Source: Bradyrhizobiaceae bacterium
Lineage (GTDB): Bacteria > Pseudomonadota > Alphaproteobacteria > Rhizobiales > Xanthobacteraceae
Direction of reading: 5' to 3'
Assembly (NCBI GenBank): GCA_003105195.1
Contig: PQAH01000078.1
Location: 1 to 38,867 of the forward strand
DNA length: 38,867 nt
A program made the translations under genes and the position numbers. Shown in pieces: positions 1 to 8,326 of this stretch. Under the pieces are notes generated by a model. The model saw only the letters and a program-made list of their open reading frames with translations. It did no database searches and had not been told where the DNA came from. How positions within the stretch are numbered: the stretch's first letter is position 1; each line of letters starts with the position of its first letter.

Positions 1-728
1 TGGTCGCGCGCGTCGCCGCTTCCGGTTACGACACCTTCGTCTTGACCGCGGACGTGCCGGTCGCAGCCAACCGCGAGAACAACATTCGCAACGGATTCAC
101 GGTTCCGATCCGGCCGAGCGTCCGCCTGGTGTGGGAGGGGCTCACGCATCCGCAGTGGCTCCTGAGCACGTTCGCAAGAACGCTTGCGCTGCACGGGGTG
201 CCCCATTTCGAGAACATGGATGCGACCCGCGGGCCGCCGATCATCTCGCGCCGGCTGGAGCGGGCCCTCGGCAACCGCGACCAGTTGTCCTGGGATCACG
301 TCAAGATCATCCGCCGGTTGTGGCAGGGTCCCTTCGTGGTGAAAGGAGTTCTCTCTCCGGCAGATGCCCGGACCGCCAGGAACTGCGGGGTCGACGGAAT
401 CATCGTGTCCAACCATGGCGGCCGCCAGCTCGACGGCGCGATCGCGCCCCTGGCCGTGCTGCCGCGGATCGTGGAGGCGGCCGAGGGCATGACCGTCATG
501 CTCGACGGCGGGATCCGGCGCGGATCGGATGTCCTCAAGGCGCTGGCCCTCGGCGCCGATTTCGTCTTCGCGGGCCGCCCGTTCCTGTTCGCCGCCGTGG
601 CCGACGGCGAGCGCGGCGTGCGGCGCGCCATCGACATCCTCTGCAGCGAGATCTCGCGCAACATGGCGCTGCTGGGGATCCGCGAAGTGGCGGAGATCGG
701 GGCCGAGCTGATCGCCCGCAGCGAATGA
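1..728 (+). CDS. alpha-hydroxy-acid oxidase (FMN-dependent), 3' part only
   Basis: Partial gene; the first complete codon is at base 3 and the 5' end lies outside the window. About 241 residues of the C-terminal portion are visible. The family oxidises 2-hydroxy acids (L-lactate, glycolate, mandelate and similar) with FMN in a TIM barrel. Visible motifs are VLTADVPVAANRE, the FMN-contacting VVKGV lysine, the catalytic-histidine segment VSNHGGRQLD, and the phosphate-binding LDGGIRRGSDVLKALALGA. These are intact, so the visible part looks functional. The exact substrate cannot be read from this fragment. It ends 28 bp from the convergent livF stop. A role with the neighbouring organic-acid-like operon is possible but is only inference. 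Confidence 0.93.
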   Translation, partial: VARVAASGYDTFVLTADVPVAANRENNIRNGFTVPIRPSVRLVWEGLTHPQWLLSTFARTLALHGVPHFENMDATRGPPIISRRLERALGNRDQLSWDHVKIIRRLWQGPFVVKGVLSPADARTARNCGVDGIIVSNHGGRQLDGAIAPLAVLPRIVEAAEGMTVMLDGGIRRGSDVLKALALGADFVFAGRPFLFAAVADGERGVRRAIDILCSEISRNMALLGIREVAEIGAELIARSE

Positions 729-756
729 CCAGGGGCGGCCGGCGACCGCCGGGGCG

Positions 757-1467
757 TCATCCGCCGAGATAGGCCGCGGCGACCTCGGGGTCGTTCGCCA
801 GCACGGCCGCCGGCCCTTCGCGGACCAGCTCGCCGGACTTCAGCACGAAGGCGAACTCCGACAGCCGCAGAGCCAGCCGTGCGTTCTGCTCGACCAGCAC
901 CACGGTGATCCCGGACTGCCGGATCTGCCGGATCACGGCCGCCACGTCGGCGATCGCCTTGGGCGCGAGCCCGAGCGAGGGCTCGTCGAGCAGCAGCAGC
1001 CGCGGGCGGCTCATGAGCGCACGACCGATCGCGCACATCTGCTGCTCGCCGCCGGACAGGCTGCCGGCGGGCTGGTGGCGCCGCTCCTGCAAGCGCGGGA
1101 AGATCGCGAAGATGCGCTCGAGGTCGCTGGCGGTCCCGCGGTGCCGACGCATGCAATGGCCGCCGATCTTCAGGTTCTCCAGCACGCTCAGGTCGGGAAA
1201 GAGCCGCCGCCCCTCGGGGCAGAGCATCACGCCACGGGCCGCGACCTCGTAGGGCTCGACGCCCTTGAGGGACTTTCCTTCGAAGAAGATCTCGCCCTCG
1301 ACGATGCGCGCAAGGCCGACGATGGATTTCAGCAGCGACGACTTCCCGGCCCCGTTGGCGCCGAGGATGCAGACGCAGCTGCCGGCCTCGGCGGAGAGCG
1401 ACACGTTGCGCACCGCAACCAGCTCGTCATAGGCCACCGAGACGCCGCGAATCTCAAGCGATGTCAT
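757..1467 (-). CDS. livF: branched-chain amino acid type ABC importer, ATP-binding protein LivF
   Basis: 236 residues, the usual length for LivF. It is one of two cytoplasmic ATPases powering a Liv/HAAT-type importer. Walker A is GANGAGKSS near residue 36, the signature is LSGGEQQM, Walker B is LLLLDEPSLGL, and the switch histidine region reads VVLVEQNARLAL, where Q replaces H as is normal for LivF. It is the last gene of the operon. Its ATG overlaps the end of livG by 14 bp, which implies translational coupling. The family transports branched-chain amino acids, but many paralogues carry other amino acids, amides or small organic acids, so the substrate stays open. Confidence 0.95.
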   Translation of the reverse strand: MTSLEIRGVSVAYDELVAVRNVSLSAEAGSCVCILGANGAGKSSLLKSIVGLARIVEGEIFFEGKSLKGVEPYEVAARGVMLCPEGRRLFPDLSVLENLKIGGHCMRRHRGTASDLERIFAIFPRLQERRHQPAGSLSGGEQQMCAIGRALMSRPRLLLLDEPSLGLAPKAIADVAAVIRQIRQSGITVVLVEQNARLALRLSEFAFVLKSGELVREGPAAVLANDPEVAAAYLGG

Positions 1468-2224
1468 CGGCGCCCCCCAAGTAGGCCTCGATCACCTGAG
1501 GATCGGTCCGGATCTCGTCGGGACGCCCCAGGGCGATGGCGCGGCCGTAGTTGAGGACGAGGATGCGGTCGCACACCGACATCACCAGCCGCACATCGTG
1601 CTCGACCAGGACGATGTCGATGCCGCGGCCCCGCAGGCGCTGGAACAGCGCGGCCAGCGCGCGCGTCTCGCTCGGATTGAGCCCCGCGGCGGGCTCGTCC
1701 ATGAGCAGCAGTCGCGGCCGCGTGGCGAGCGCCATGGCGACGCCCAGCAGCTTCTGCGATCCATAGGGCAGCTCGCGCGCGTACTGGGCGCTCACACGGT
1801 CGAGCTCCAGCAGTTCGAGGATCTCGCCCGCCTCCGCGTCCGCGGCCTGCAGCTCGGCACGATACACCGTCAGCCGCGCCGGCTGGTGCAAGGTGCGCAG
1901 CAGGTAGGCGCGCCGCACGTTGTCGCGCACGCTCGCATCGCGGAAGATGGTGGTGGCCTGGAACGTGCGCACGATCCCCCTGCGCGCCACCGCATCCGGC
2001 TTGAGGCCCGTGATGGCGTCGCCGCGGAAGCGGATCTCCCCCGCGGTCGGCGAGAGCGTGCCCGTGATGAGATTGAACAGCGTCGTCTTGCCGGCCCCGT
2101 TGGGTCCGATGATCCCGAACAGCTCGCCCTTCGCCATGCCGAAGGAGACGTCGTCCACGGCCCTGAGCCCGCGGAAACGTTTGCTCAGCCCGGTGACTTC
2201 GAGCAGCTGAGTCACGGGAGCCAT
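1454..2224 (-). CDS. livG: branched-chain amino acid type ABC importer, ATP-binding protein LivG
   Basis: 256 residues, full length for LivG. Walker A is GPNGAGKTTLFN near residue 40, Walker B is LLLMDEPAAGLNP, and the switch histidine is in VLVEHDVRLVM. The signature reads LPYGSQKLL, close to the LSYGQQ form usual for LivG. The C-terminal FGRPDEI-like extension typical of the family is present as ALGRPDEIRTDPQVIEAYLG. The start ATG at 2224 overlaps livM by 13 bp and its stop overlaps livF by 14 bp, so the four transporter genes read as one translationally coupled unit. Confidence 0.95.
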   Translation of the reverse strand: MAPVTQLLEVTGLSKRFRGLRAVDDVSFGMAKGELFGIIGPNGAGKTTLFNLITGTLSPTAGEIRFRGDAITGLKPDAVARRGIVRTFQATTIFRDASVRDNVRRAYLLRTLHQPARLTVYRAELQAADAEAGEILELLELDRVSAQYARELPYGSQKLLGVAMALATRPRLLLMDEPAAGLNPSETRALAALFQRLRGRGIDIVLVEHDVRLVMSVCDRILVLNYGRAIALGRPDEIRTDPQVIEAYLGGADDIA

Positions 2225-3144
2225 CGCCGCTGCAGCTTGCGCAGGAGGCCGACGATGCCCGACGGCAGGAAGAGCACCGCCGTCAGCAACAGGAGCCCGT
2301 AGCTCAGCATCTGATACTGCCGCACGTCGCGCAGCAGCTCCGGCAGAGGCACCAGCAGGATCGCCCCGAGCACCGGCCCGAGCGGCGAGCCGATGCCTCC
2401 GATCACGTTGATCACCAGCATATCCACCAGGCTCCAGAAGGTGAACGCGTCGGGCGACAGGAAGCCCGTGTAGTGCGCGTACACGCTACCCGCGAGCCCG
2501 GTGAAGAAGCCCGCGACCGCGAACACGGCCACCCGGTAGCTCAGCGGGTTGACGCCGAGCGACTGGCTCAGCGGCTCGTTCTCGTTGAGCGAATCGAGCA
2601 CGGCGCCGACCGCCGAACGGAAGATGCCGACCGCCGCAAGAAAGGTCACGGCCGCCAGCGCGAGCGCCAGGAAATAGTAGGAGCGCGGCGAGACCAGCGT
2701 CATGCCGAACAGGCTGGCCTTCGGGATGCTGTGGATCCCGTTGTTGCCGCCGAACAGCGAGACCCATTCCTGGAACACGAGCACGATGCCCTCGCCGAGC
2801 GCGAAGGTGAGGAGCACGAAATAGACGCCCTTCACGCGCAGGAAAATCGGGCCGATCACCGCAGCGAACGCGGCAACCAGGAGGCCCGAGGCCGGGAACG
2901 CCAGGAGGAACGGCAGGCCGAGGCGCATGACGAGAAGCGTCGAGGTGTAGGCGCCAAGGCCCATGAAGGCCGCCTGGGCAATGGACAACTGGCCGATGCG
3001 CAGCATCATGTTGAGGCTGACGGACGTCGAGATGGAAATCGCCATCAGGACGCCGATGTGGGTGATGTACCGGTTCTCGACGACGAAAGGCCATCCGACC
3101 GCGACCGCGACGATCGCAACCAGGGCCGCGTTGCGGAGCCTCAT
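2212..3144 (-). CDS. livM: branched-chain amino acid type ABC importer, permease LivM
   Basis: 310 residues beginning MRLRNAALVAI. The open frame extends upstream, but the ATG at 3144 is chosen because it forms an ATGA overlap with the livH stop and starts directly with the first membrane helix. Multiple hydrophobic segments are visible. The sequences NMMLRIGQLSIAQAAFMGLGAY and GGIGSPLGPVLGA are typical of LivM; the second lies in the coupling region facing the ATPase. It forms the inner-membrane channel with LivH. Confidence 0.94.
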   Translation of the reverse strand: MRLRNAALVAIVAVAVGWPFVVENRYITHIGVLMAISISTSVSLNMMLRIGQLSIAQAAFMGLGAYTSTLLVMRLGLPFLLAFPASGLLVAAFAAVIGPIFLRVKGVYFVLLTFALGEGIVLVFQEWVSLFGGNNGIHSIPKASLFGMTLVSPRSYYFLALALAAVTFLAAVGIFRSAVGAVLDSLNENEPLSQSLGVNPLSYRVAVFAVAGFFTGLAGSVYAHYTGFLSPDAFTFWSLVDMLVINVIGGIGSPLGPVLGAILLVPLPELLRDVRQYQMLSYGLLLLTAVLFLPSGIVGLLRKLQRRWLP

Positions 3145-4001
3145 GCCCGACGCCCCATCAACCCTTCGGGGCGCACCGCGATCGCCGCCACGACGACGGC
3201 AAAGGCGACCAATGCGGCGACGGTCGAACCGAGCATGGTGGCGAAGGCCGATTCGACGATGCCCAGCATCAACCCGCCGATGACCGCGCCCGGCAGGCTG
3301 CCGAGGCCGCCGAGCACGACGACGATGAAGGCCTTCATCATCGGCAGCTCGCCCATGTACGGGAATACGGTGTAGATCGGCGCCATCAGCGCGCCGGCGG
3401 CACCCGCGAGCATGCTGCCGACGGCAAACGCCGCGGTATGGATCAGGTTCGGGCGGACGCCGTGGAGAGCGGCCATTTCCGGGTCCTGGGCAACGGCGCG
3501 CATCATCAGGCCGAGACGCGTCTTGTTGAGGAACAGGTAGAAGGCGACGAGCAGGACAATGGCCACGGCACCGACGAAGAGGCGGTCGGCCGGTATCACG
3601 GCCGGACCGAGATGAACAACGCCAGTGACCGGCCGCGGCGCGCCGATCTCGTCGGGGCCGAACACGATGAGCGCGAGCGACTGCAGGCAGATGGAGACGG
3701 CCAGCGCGAGGATCATGCAATTGAACTCGTTGCCGATCACCCGGCTGAAGAGCAGGCGCTGAAGCGCGGCCCCGAGCAACCCGACCAGGACCACCGACGC
3801 CAGGATGGCCGGCAGGTGCGGCCAGCTCAGGCCGCCGCTCAGGACGGTGACCGCGAAGGCACCGGCCATGTAGAGCTCACCATGAGCGAAATTGACCACG
3901 CGCATGATGCCGAAGATGAGCGTGAAGCCGAGCGCCATCAGGACGTAGACCACGCCTGTGGTGAGCCCGTTCAGCACGATCTGAAGGCTTAACGCGAGCA
4001 T
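3141..4001 (-). CDS. livH: branched-chain amino acid type ABC importer, permease LivH
   Basis: 286 residues, the expected LivH length, starting MLALSLQIVLNGLTTG. It is strongly hydrophobic throughout. Family hallmarks are GLTTGVVYVLMALGFTLIFGIMRVVNFAHGELYM at the N-terminus and VLGGLGSLPGAVIGGLMLG near the C-terminus (the EAA-like loop contacting LivF/LivG). The stop overlaps the livM ATG by 4 bp. It is separated from livK by 58 bp that contain a strong stem-loop, so livH may be translated and maintained at a lower level than livK. Confidence 0.94.
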   Translation of the reverse strand: MLALSLQIVLNGLTTGVVYVLMALGFTLIFGIMRVVNFAHGELYMAGAFAVTVLSGGLSWPHLPAILASVVLVGLLGAALQRLLFSRVIGNEFNCMILALAVSICLQSLALIVFGPDEIGAPRPVTGVVHLGPAVIPADRLFVGAVAIVLLVAFYLFLNKTRLGLMMRAVAQDPEMAALHGVRPNLIHTAAFAVGSMLAGAAGALMAPIYTVFPYMGELPMMKAFIVVVLGGLGSLPGAVIGGLMLGIVESAFATMLGSTVAALVAFAVVVAAIAVRPEGLMGRRA

Positions 4002-4020
4002 GACATTCCGGGCCGCTCGG

Positions 4021-4045
4021 CCCCGCGCCGGCTGCCGGCGCGGGG
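4021..4045 (-). promoter_or_regulatory. intercistronic stem-loop between livK and livH
   Basis: A perfect 11-bp inverted repeat, CCCCGCGCCGG and CCGGCGCGGGG, with a 3-nt loop, begins about 15 nt after the livK stop in the direction of transcription. No run of U follows on the minus strand, so it does not look like a full intrinsic terminator. By analogy with other importers it may shield the livK message from 3' exonucleases and raise binding protein over membrane subunits. That role is inference. Confidence 0.6.
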
Positions 4046-4059
4046 CGTGATACTCGGAT

Positions 4060-5238
4060 CTATTCGGCCGTGCCCACCGTCACGACGTCACCGTTCTTGA
4101 TGACGCCGATATAGTTCGGCGTGAGGAAGGCGTTGTCGATGCCGTACATGCTCTCGCCGCCGAGCCGAATGGTACCGCCGAGCACCGACTTGTGGGGCAG
4201 GACCTTGGCGAAGGACTGGCGCACCTTGTCGGTGTCGGAAACGGTCCCGGCGGCCTGGATCGCGGCCATCAGGATGTAGGCGCCGTCGTACCAGTTGACG
4301 AGCAGCGGGTTCATCTGGTTGCCCGTCATCGCCTTGAAGGCGTCCGAGAGCCGCTGGTAGCCGGGGTTCTGCTCGTCGGACGGCAGGTAATTGATCACAC
4401 CTTCCGCCGCTTCCTTTCCGGCGCCTTCGATGATCTGGCGCGGTCCCGATCCGCCGATCTTCACGATATGCCCCTTGTAGCCGAGCTCGCGCGCCTGACG
4501 GACGATCAGGCCCGCGCTGCCGGGAGGGGCCGTGCCGACGTCGATGAGGTCCGGCTTCTCGGCGAGGAGCTTCGTCAGAATCGGGATGTAATCGCGCACC
4601 GAGCGCTCATACAGCTCCTTGCCCACCACCGTGTAGTCGTGCTTCTTGTACAACTCGCTCAGCAGCTTGTCCGAATCCCAACCGGTCTCGTCGTTGGGAT
4701 TGATGATCGCCACGCGCTTGACGGTGGCCGGCAGATTCTTCTTCAGCCATTTCACCATCGGTTCGGCGAAGTCGCTCGCCACGCTGTAGACACGGAACAT
4801 GTACGGATTCGACTTGTTGAGCGCCTTGCTGGAGTAGGCGCCGGTAATTCCGATCGTCTTGGTGTCCTTGACGATGTCCATCACGGCGAGGGTCCCGGCA
4901 GAGCTCACGGGACCGAACACGAACTTGACGCCGTCCTGATTCACCAGGCGCTGCATCGCCGAGACCGCCACGGCGGCCTTGTACTGCTCGTCGTACGGGA
5001 TCACCTCGATCCGGTAGGTCTTGTCGCCGACCTTCAGGCCGCCCTTGTCGTTGACTTCCTTTGCCGCGATCTGCACGCCGCCCGCGGCCGCGAGACCCCA
5101 CTGCGCGCCGGGCCCGGTCATCGGGCCGACGACGCCGAACTTGAGGGTCTCCTGCGCAAGCGCGGATGACGGACCCAGCCCCACAACGACAGCTCCGGCC
5201 AGCAGCAAGCCGCAAGCGGAGGTCAATTTCACCTTCAT
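4060..5238 (-). CDS. livK: ABC importer substrate-binding protein, Liv/amide-urea type
   Basis: 392 residues with the ATG at 5238 chosen over an upstream in-frame ATG because AAGGAG lies at good spacing before it and the protein then begins with a clear signal peptide (MKVKLTSACGLLLAGAVVV... cleaved near ALAQE). The mature protein is a type I periplasmic binding protein (Peripla_BP_6): the start LKFGVVGPMTGPGAQWG and the repeated Rossmann segments are characteristic. It captures the substrate in the periplasm for LivHMGF. The ligand is not predictable from sequence; co-transcription with a 2-oxo/hydroxy-acid-type enzyme suggests a small carboxylate or amino acid. Confidence 0.93.
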   Translation of the reverse strand: MKVKLTSACGLLLAGAVVVGLGPSSALAQETLKFGVVGPMTGPGAQWGLAAAGGVQIAAKEVNDKGGLKVGDKTYRIEVIPYDEQYKAAVAVSAMQRLVNQDGVKFVFGPVSSAGTLAVMDIVKDTKTIGITGAYSSKALNKSNPYMFRVYSVASDFAEPMVKWLKKNLPATVKRVAIINPNDETGWDSDKLLSELYKKHDYTVVGKELYERSVRDYIPILTKLLAEKPDLIDVGTAPPGSAGLIVRQARELGYKGHIVKIGGSGPRQIIEGAGKEAAEGVINYLPSDEQNPGYQRLSDAFKAMTGNQMNPLLVNWYDGAYILMAAIQAAGTVSDTDKVRQSFAKVLPHKSVLGGTIRLGGESMYGIDNAFLTPNYIGVIKNGDVVTVGTAE

Positions 5239-5285
5239 GATGCTTCTCCTTTGCGTTTCCTCTTGCCGCAGATCTCGCGGCACTA

Positions 5286-6485
5286 TTATTGCAGCATCGC
5301 ATCGGCGATCTGCTTGAACTCCTCGTCGGTGACGGACCGGCGCTTGCTCACCGCAACGGCTTTCACGCGATCGAGCAGCGCGGGCAGGCGACCCTCCGGC
5401 ACCGCCAGCCCCATCTCCTTGATCTTGTACGATATCGACGCCAAGCCGCTCTTCTTGCCGAGCAGGATCTGCCGTGTCTGCCCCACCAGCTCGGGCCGGT
5501 AGGGCTCGGCCGTGAACGGATCCTGCAGCAGTCCCGCGACCGCCATTCCGGATTCGTGCCGGAACGCGCCCTCGCCGACCACGGCCTTGTTGAGCTGCGG
5601 GGAAACGCCGCTGAGCTCCGAGACCAGCCGCGAGACCCGGGTCAGCTTGGTCAAATCGAGGCCGCTCTCAGCGCCGTAGAGCACCTCGAGCGCCATCGCG
5701 ACCTCCTCGGTCGCCGCGTTGCCGCAGCGTTCGCCGATTCCATTGATCGTCGTCGAGACGTAGTCGGCGCCGGCGGCGACACCGGCCAGCGTGTTGGCGC
5801 AGGCCAGTCCGAAATCGTCGTGGCAATGGATCTCGAGCGCCAGGTCCGGTGCCGCGGAACGGACTTCGCCGACTATGTAGGTGATCGCCTGAGGCGACGC
5901 GCATCCGGTGGTGTCGACGATGCGCAGGCGGTCGACGGTGCCGGCCCTGGCGAGCTCGTTCACGAGACGGCGCAGGAACGGGATTTCCGCCCGCGTCGTG
6001 TCGTACGGGCTGAAGATGACATACAGCCCCTTGCGCCGGCTGTATTCGCACAGCTCCAGTGCGCGTCTCAGGTAATCGTCGTCGCCGATGCCCTTGAGCT
6101 TGTGCCTGCGCTCGATCCGGCTGATCGGGAAACTGAGCCGCACGCCCCAGATCCCCAAGCCGACCGCCTGGTCGATGTCGGCGTTGATGCCGCGGCAGAG
6201 CGTGCTGATCTTCGCCTTCAATCCGAGCCGGCACATCTCGGCCATCGCGGAACGATCTTCCTCGCTGCTGGCCACCGTTCCGGCTTCGATTTCATGAACT
6301 CCGAGATCGTCGAGGGCGCGGGCGATCGCGACCTTGGCGGCGCGGTCGAGCACGATGCCGGCCTGCTGCTCACCGTCGCGCAGCGTGCAATCCGCGACGA
6401 AGATCCGCCGACCGGGCTCGATGACGGCCGCGGGCTGCTGGTTGAACGGGCTGGGCCACATTCCGTTCTCTGGGCCGTCCGCCAT
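5286..6485 (-). CDS. DRE-TIM metallolyase, homocitrate/2-isopropylmalate/citramalate synthase-like
   Basis: 399 residues from the ATG at 6485 (an in-frame ATG 22 codons upstream gives a less convincing N-terminus). It is a member of the HMGL-like superfamily, which condenses acetyl-CoA with a 2-oxo acid or cleaves the reverse product. Visible are FVADCTLRDGEQQAG (DRE-type metal and catalytic motif), the metal-binding HCHDDFGLACANT, GIGERCGNAATEEV and HESGM/GKKSG segments of the synthase subgroup. The length matches homocitrate synthase rather than full LeuA, as there is no regulatory LeuA dimer domain. It lies 47 bp upstream of livK on the same strand and is probably the first gene of that operon, so the imported compound may feed it. 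The exact substrate is unresolved. Confidence 0.85.
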   Translation of the reverse strand: MADGPENGMWPSPFNQQPAAVIEPGRRIFVADCTLRDGEQQAGIVLDRAAKVAIARALDDLGVHEIEAGTVASSEEDRSAMAEMCRLGLKAKISTLCRGINADIDQAVGLGIWGVRLSFPISRIERRHKLKGIGDDDYLRRALELCEYSRRKGLYVIFSPYDTTRAEIPFLRRLVNELARAGTVDRLRIVDTTGCASPQAITYIVGEVRSAAPDLALEIHCHDDFGLACANTLAGVAAGADYVSTTINGIGERCGNAATEEVAMALEVLYGAESGLDLTKLTRVSRLVSELSGVSPQLNKAVVGEGAFRHESGMAVAGLLQDPFTAEPYRPELVGQTRQILLGKKSGLASISYKIKEMGLAVPEGRLPALLDRVKAVAVSKRRSVTDEEFKQIADAMLQ

Positions 6486-6793
6486 GATTCTCAACTCGCC
6501 GCCGCAACTTGCCGCTCTGACGCCGTCATGAGGCGACGCAATATAGCGCAAGATCGAAGTCGGACGCCGGAAATGTGTTCTTGAAGCTGAAACTCAGAGT
6601 TTCCAATCCTAGAGAGACGGCCCTCGGCATGCCCACTCGCGTCGATCTTGCAGGAGCCCGCGGGCTCGCACGAACGGACATCCTTCCGGCTCGCGCGCTG
6701 CTGCGCTGCGAAGCTCAGTCGCAGGGAGCGGCTTGCGGCGGCTCGACCGGAGGGTACGATCGCAGAGATGAGCCCGGACATCGACGGCAGACG
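6486..6793. other. divergent intergenic region (lyase operon / GST)
   Basis: About 308 bp without a convincing gene. A TATATT hexamer on the minus strand (6540-6545) sits about 55 bp upstream of the lyase start and could be its -10 box; no good -35 accompanies it. An open frame extends leftwards from the GST gene to 6575 but has no family-like sequence and is not counted as coding. Nothing else was recognised. Confidence 0.35.
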
Positions 6794-7420
6794 ATGGAAC
6801 GCAAGATGAGACTGCTAGGCACGGCGCGCAGCCCTTTCGCATGGAAGGTTCGCGTCGCACTCGAAGAGAAGCGAATCCCCTACGTCTACGTGGTCGCGCC
6901 GCCGGCGGATCCGACATCGGACGTGTCGCGGCACAATCCGCTCGGTCAAATCCCGGTCCTGGTGTGCGACGACGGGACGGCGATCTACGATTCGCCGGTC
7001 ATCGTCGAGTATGTCGATGGGCTTGCGCACTCGCCGAAGCTGATTCCCGACGACTTTGCGGCTCGCATCGCGGTGAAGCGATGGCAGGCGCTGGGAGACG
7101 GCGTCGTCGAGGCCACCGTGCTGCTGTCGCGCGACGAGCGGCAGCCCGCCGCCGCACGACAGGGTGCAGACTGGTCGCGCAACCAGCAGGCCAAGATCGA
7201 ACGCGCCCTGACGTGGATGGAACAGGACCTGGGCGGCAGGGCGTTCTGTTACGGCGACGAATTCACGCTCGCGGACATCGCATGCGGCGTCGCACTCGAA
7301 TATCTGGATCGCGCGCTGCCAAGGCTTCGATGGAGGCAATCCTTCGAGGCATTGGCGGCGCACGCAGAGCGCCTGACGTCACGAGCATCGTTCAGAGCGG
7401 GCCTGCCCGAGATCACGTAG
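6794..7420 (+). CDS. glutathione S-transferase family protein
   Basis: 208 residues from ATG 6794; a second ATG at 6806 (MRLLGTARSPF) is an equally possible start, and the longer upstream frame is rejected. The N-terminal thioredoxin-like domain shows SPFAWKVRVALEEKRIPYVYV, the cis-proline region LGQIPVLV and the glutathione-binding YDSPVIVEYVDG. The C-terminal helical domain follows, with FTLADIACGVALEYLD, the usual N-capping motif. The family conjugates or reduces electrophiles with glutathione in the cytoplasm. No specific substrate can be proposed. It stands alone, diverging from the Liv operon. Confidence 0.92.
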   Translation: MERKMRLLGTARSPFAWKVRVALEEKRIPYVYVVAPPADPTSDVSRHNPLGQIPVLVCDDGTAIYDSPVIVEYVDGLAHSPKLIPDDFAARIAVKRWQALGDGVVEATVLLSRDERQPAAARQGADWSRNQQAKIERALTWMEQDLGGRAFCYGDEFTLADIACGVALEYLDRALPRLRWRQSFEALAAHAERLTSRASFRAGLPEIT

Positions 7421-7567
7421 CGGGAATCGGCTTCATTCCAGTGATGCGGTCTTGATCCCGCAAATCGTTCGCCGCGTCGCCCGACCATTCTTGAATCCGA
7501 AAATCATTGTTTCGCGCGAACTCCATTCGCGGGGACGATTTCCGGCTGGCCCTGATGACGATGATGA

Positions 7568-7621
7568 TATAATCGCCGGCAAACGGTCCCGAGAGCCCCA
7601 CCGGCCGGAGTCAGTGGGGCT
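7568..7621 (+). promoter_or_regulatory. promoter -10 and 5'-leader stem-loop of the PPC/DUF296 gene
   Basis: A perfect TATAAT is at 7568-7573; no canonical -35 is seen at 16-18 bp. About 20 nt downstream is an 8-bp inverted repeat, AGCCCCAC (7594-7601) and GTGGGGCT (7614-7621), with a 12-nt loop. It ends just before the ribosome binding site GAGGAGAG (7627-7634) of the next gene. The hairpin could protect the leader or modulate initiation; this is inference. Confidence 0.5.
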
Positions 7622-7638
7622 AGATCGAGGAGAGAGCG

Positions 7639-8169
7639 GTGGTTGATGTCGTAGCCAAGGCAAAGATCGGCGAGATCATTTGGGCGCAACTCGATCCCGA
7701 TGGCGACCTCTATGACGAGATCATGGAAATCTGCCGGCGCGAGAAGATCGAATCGGGCGTCGTCCTGAACATCGTCGGCGGCTTGTGCAAGGCGCGCCTG
7801 AGCATGCCGGTGAACGCGACCGACACCGAGGCGCAGCCCGGGGTGCTGGAACTGTCGGGCATGATGGAGTGCAGTGGCTTCGGGACCATCGGACGCACGC
7901 TCGACACCTACGATTCCGAGAGCACGAGCGGAATCGTCTATCACGCCGGCACCCCCAACATCCACGTTCACCTGACGGTGACGCACGCCGGCAAGACCTA
8001 CATGGGCCATCTGATCAAAGGCTGCCAGGTCCGCTCGCTGCACCCGAAATCGCATTTCACGATCGTGCTCGCGCGGACCGAGGGGGCCATTCTCGACTTC
8101 CGCGTGTCGAAGGAGACGACCGCGAAATACCCGAAGGGCATCCCGATCCACGACCTGCGGTCGGTCTGA
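7639..8169 (+). CDS. PPC (DUF296) domain protein
   Basis: 176 residues from a GTG start preceded by GAGGAGAG at proper spacing. The sequence fits the PPC/DUF296 fold: LDPDGDLYDEIMEICRREKI with SGVVLNIVGGLCKARL at the N-terminal half, then TPNIHVHLTVTHAGKTYMGHLIKGC, in which the conserved histidines and the GHL...G turn form the trimeric fold's core. Bacterial PPC proteins are stand-alone trimers of unknown biochemical function; the plant relatives carry AT-hooks, absent here. It is followed at 157 bp by an MBL-fold hydrolase on the same strand. Function is not known. Confidence 0.85.
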   Translation: MVDVVAKAKIGEIIWAQLDPDGDLYDEIMEICRREKIESGVVLNIVGGLCKARLSMPVNATDTEAQPGVLELSGMMECSGFGTIGRTLDTYDSESTSGIVYHAGTPNIHVHLTVTHAGKTYMGHLIKGCQVRSLHPKSHFTIVLARTEGAILDFRVSKETTAKYPKGIPIHDLRSV

Positions 8170-8326
8170 CGTCTCTGGGCGCGATGCAGAGCTGCATGGC
8201 CGCGGGGCGATCGACGCCGAGTCCGCGAGCAAAGGCCGCGGCGGGCGCGCCGGGCCCCGCGCTCTGGGCCGGGGCCGGAAGCGGCGCGAGTGGCGATACT
8301 GGCGATTTCAGCGGCTTGGACCGGAT

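Noticed and set aside
6575..6793. N-terminal extension of the GST gene by 73 codons
   Set aside because: The extension is not GST-like and the thioredoxin fold starts directly at MERKMRLLGTARSPF.
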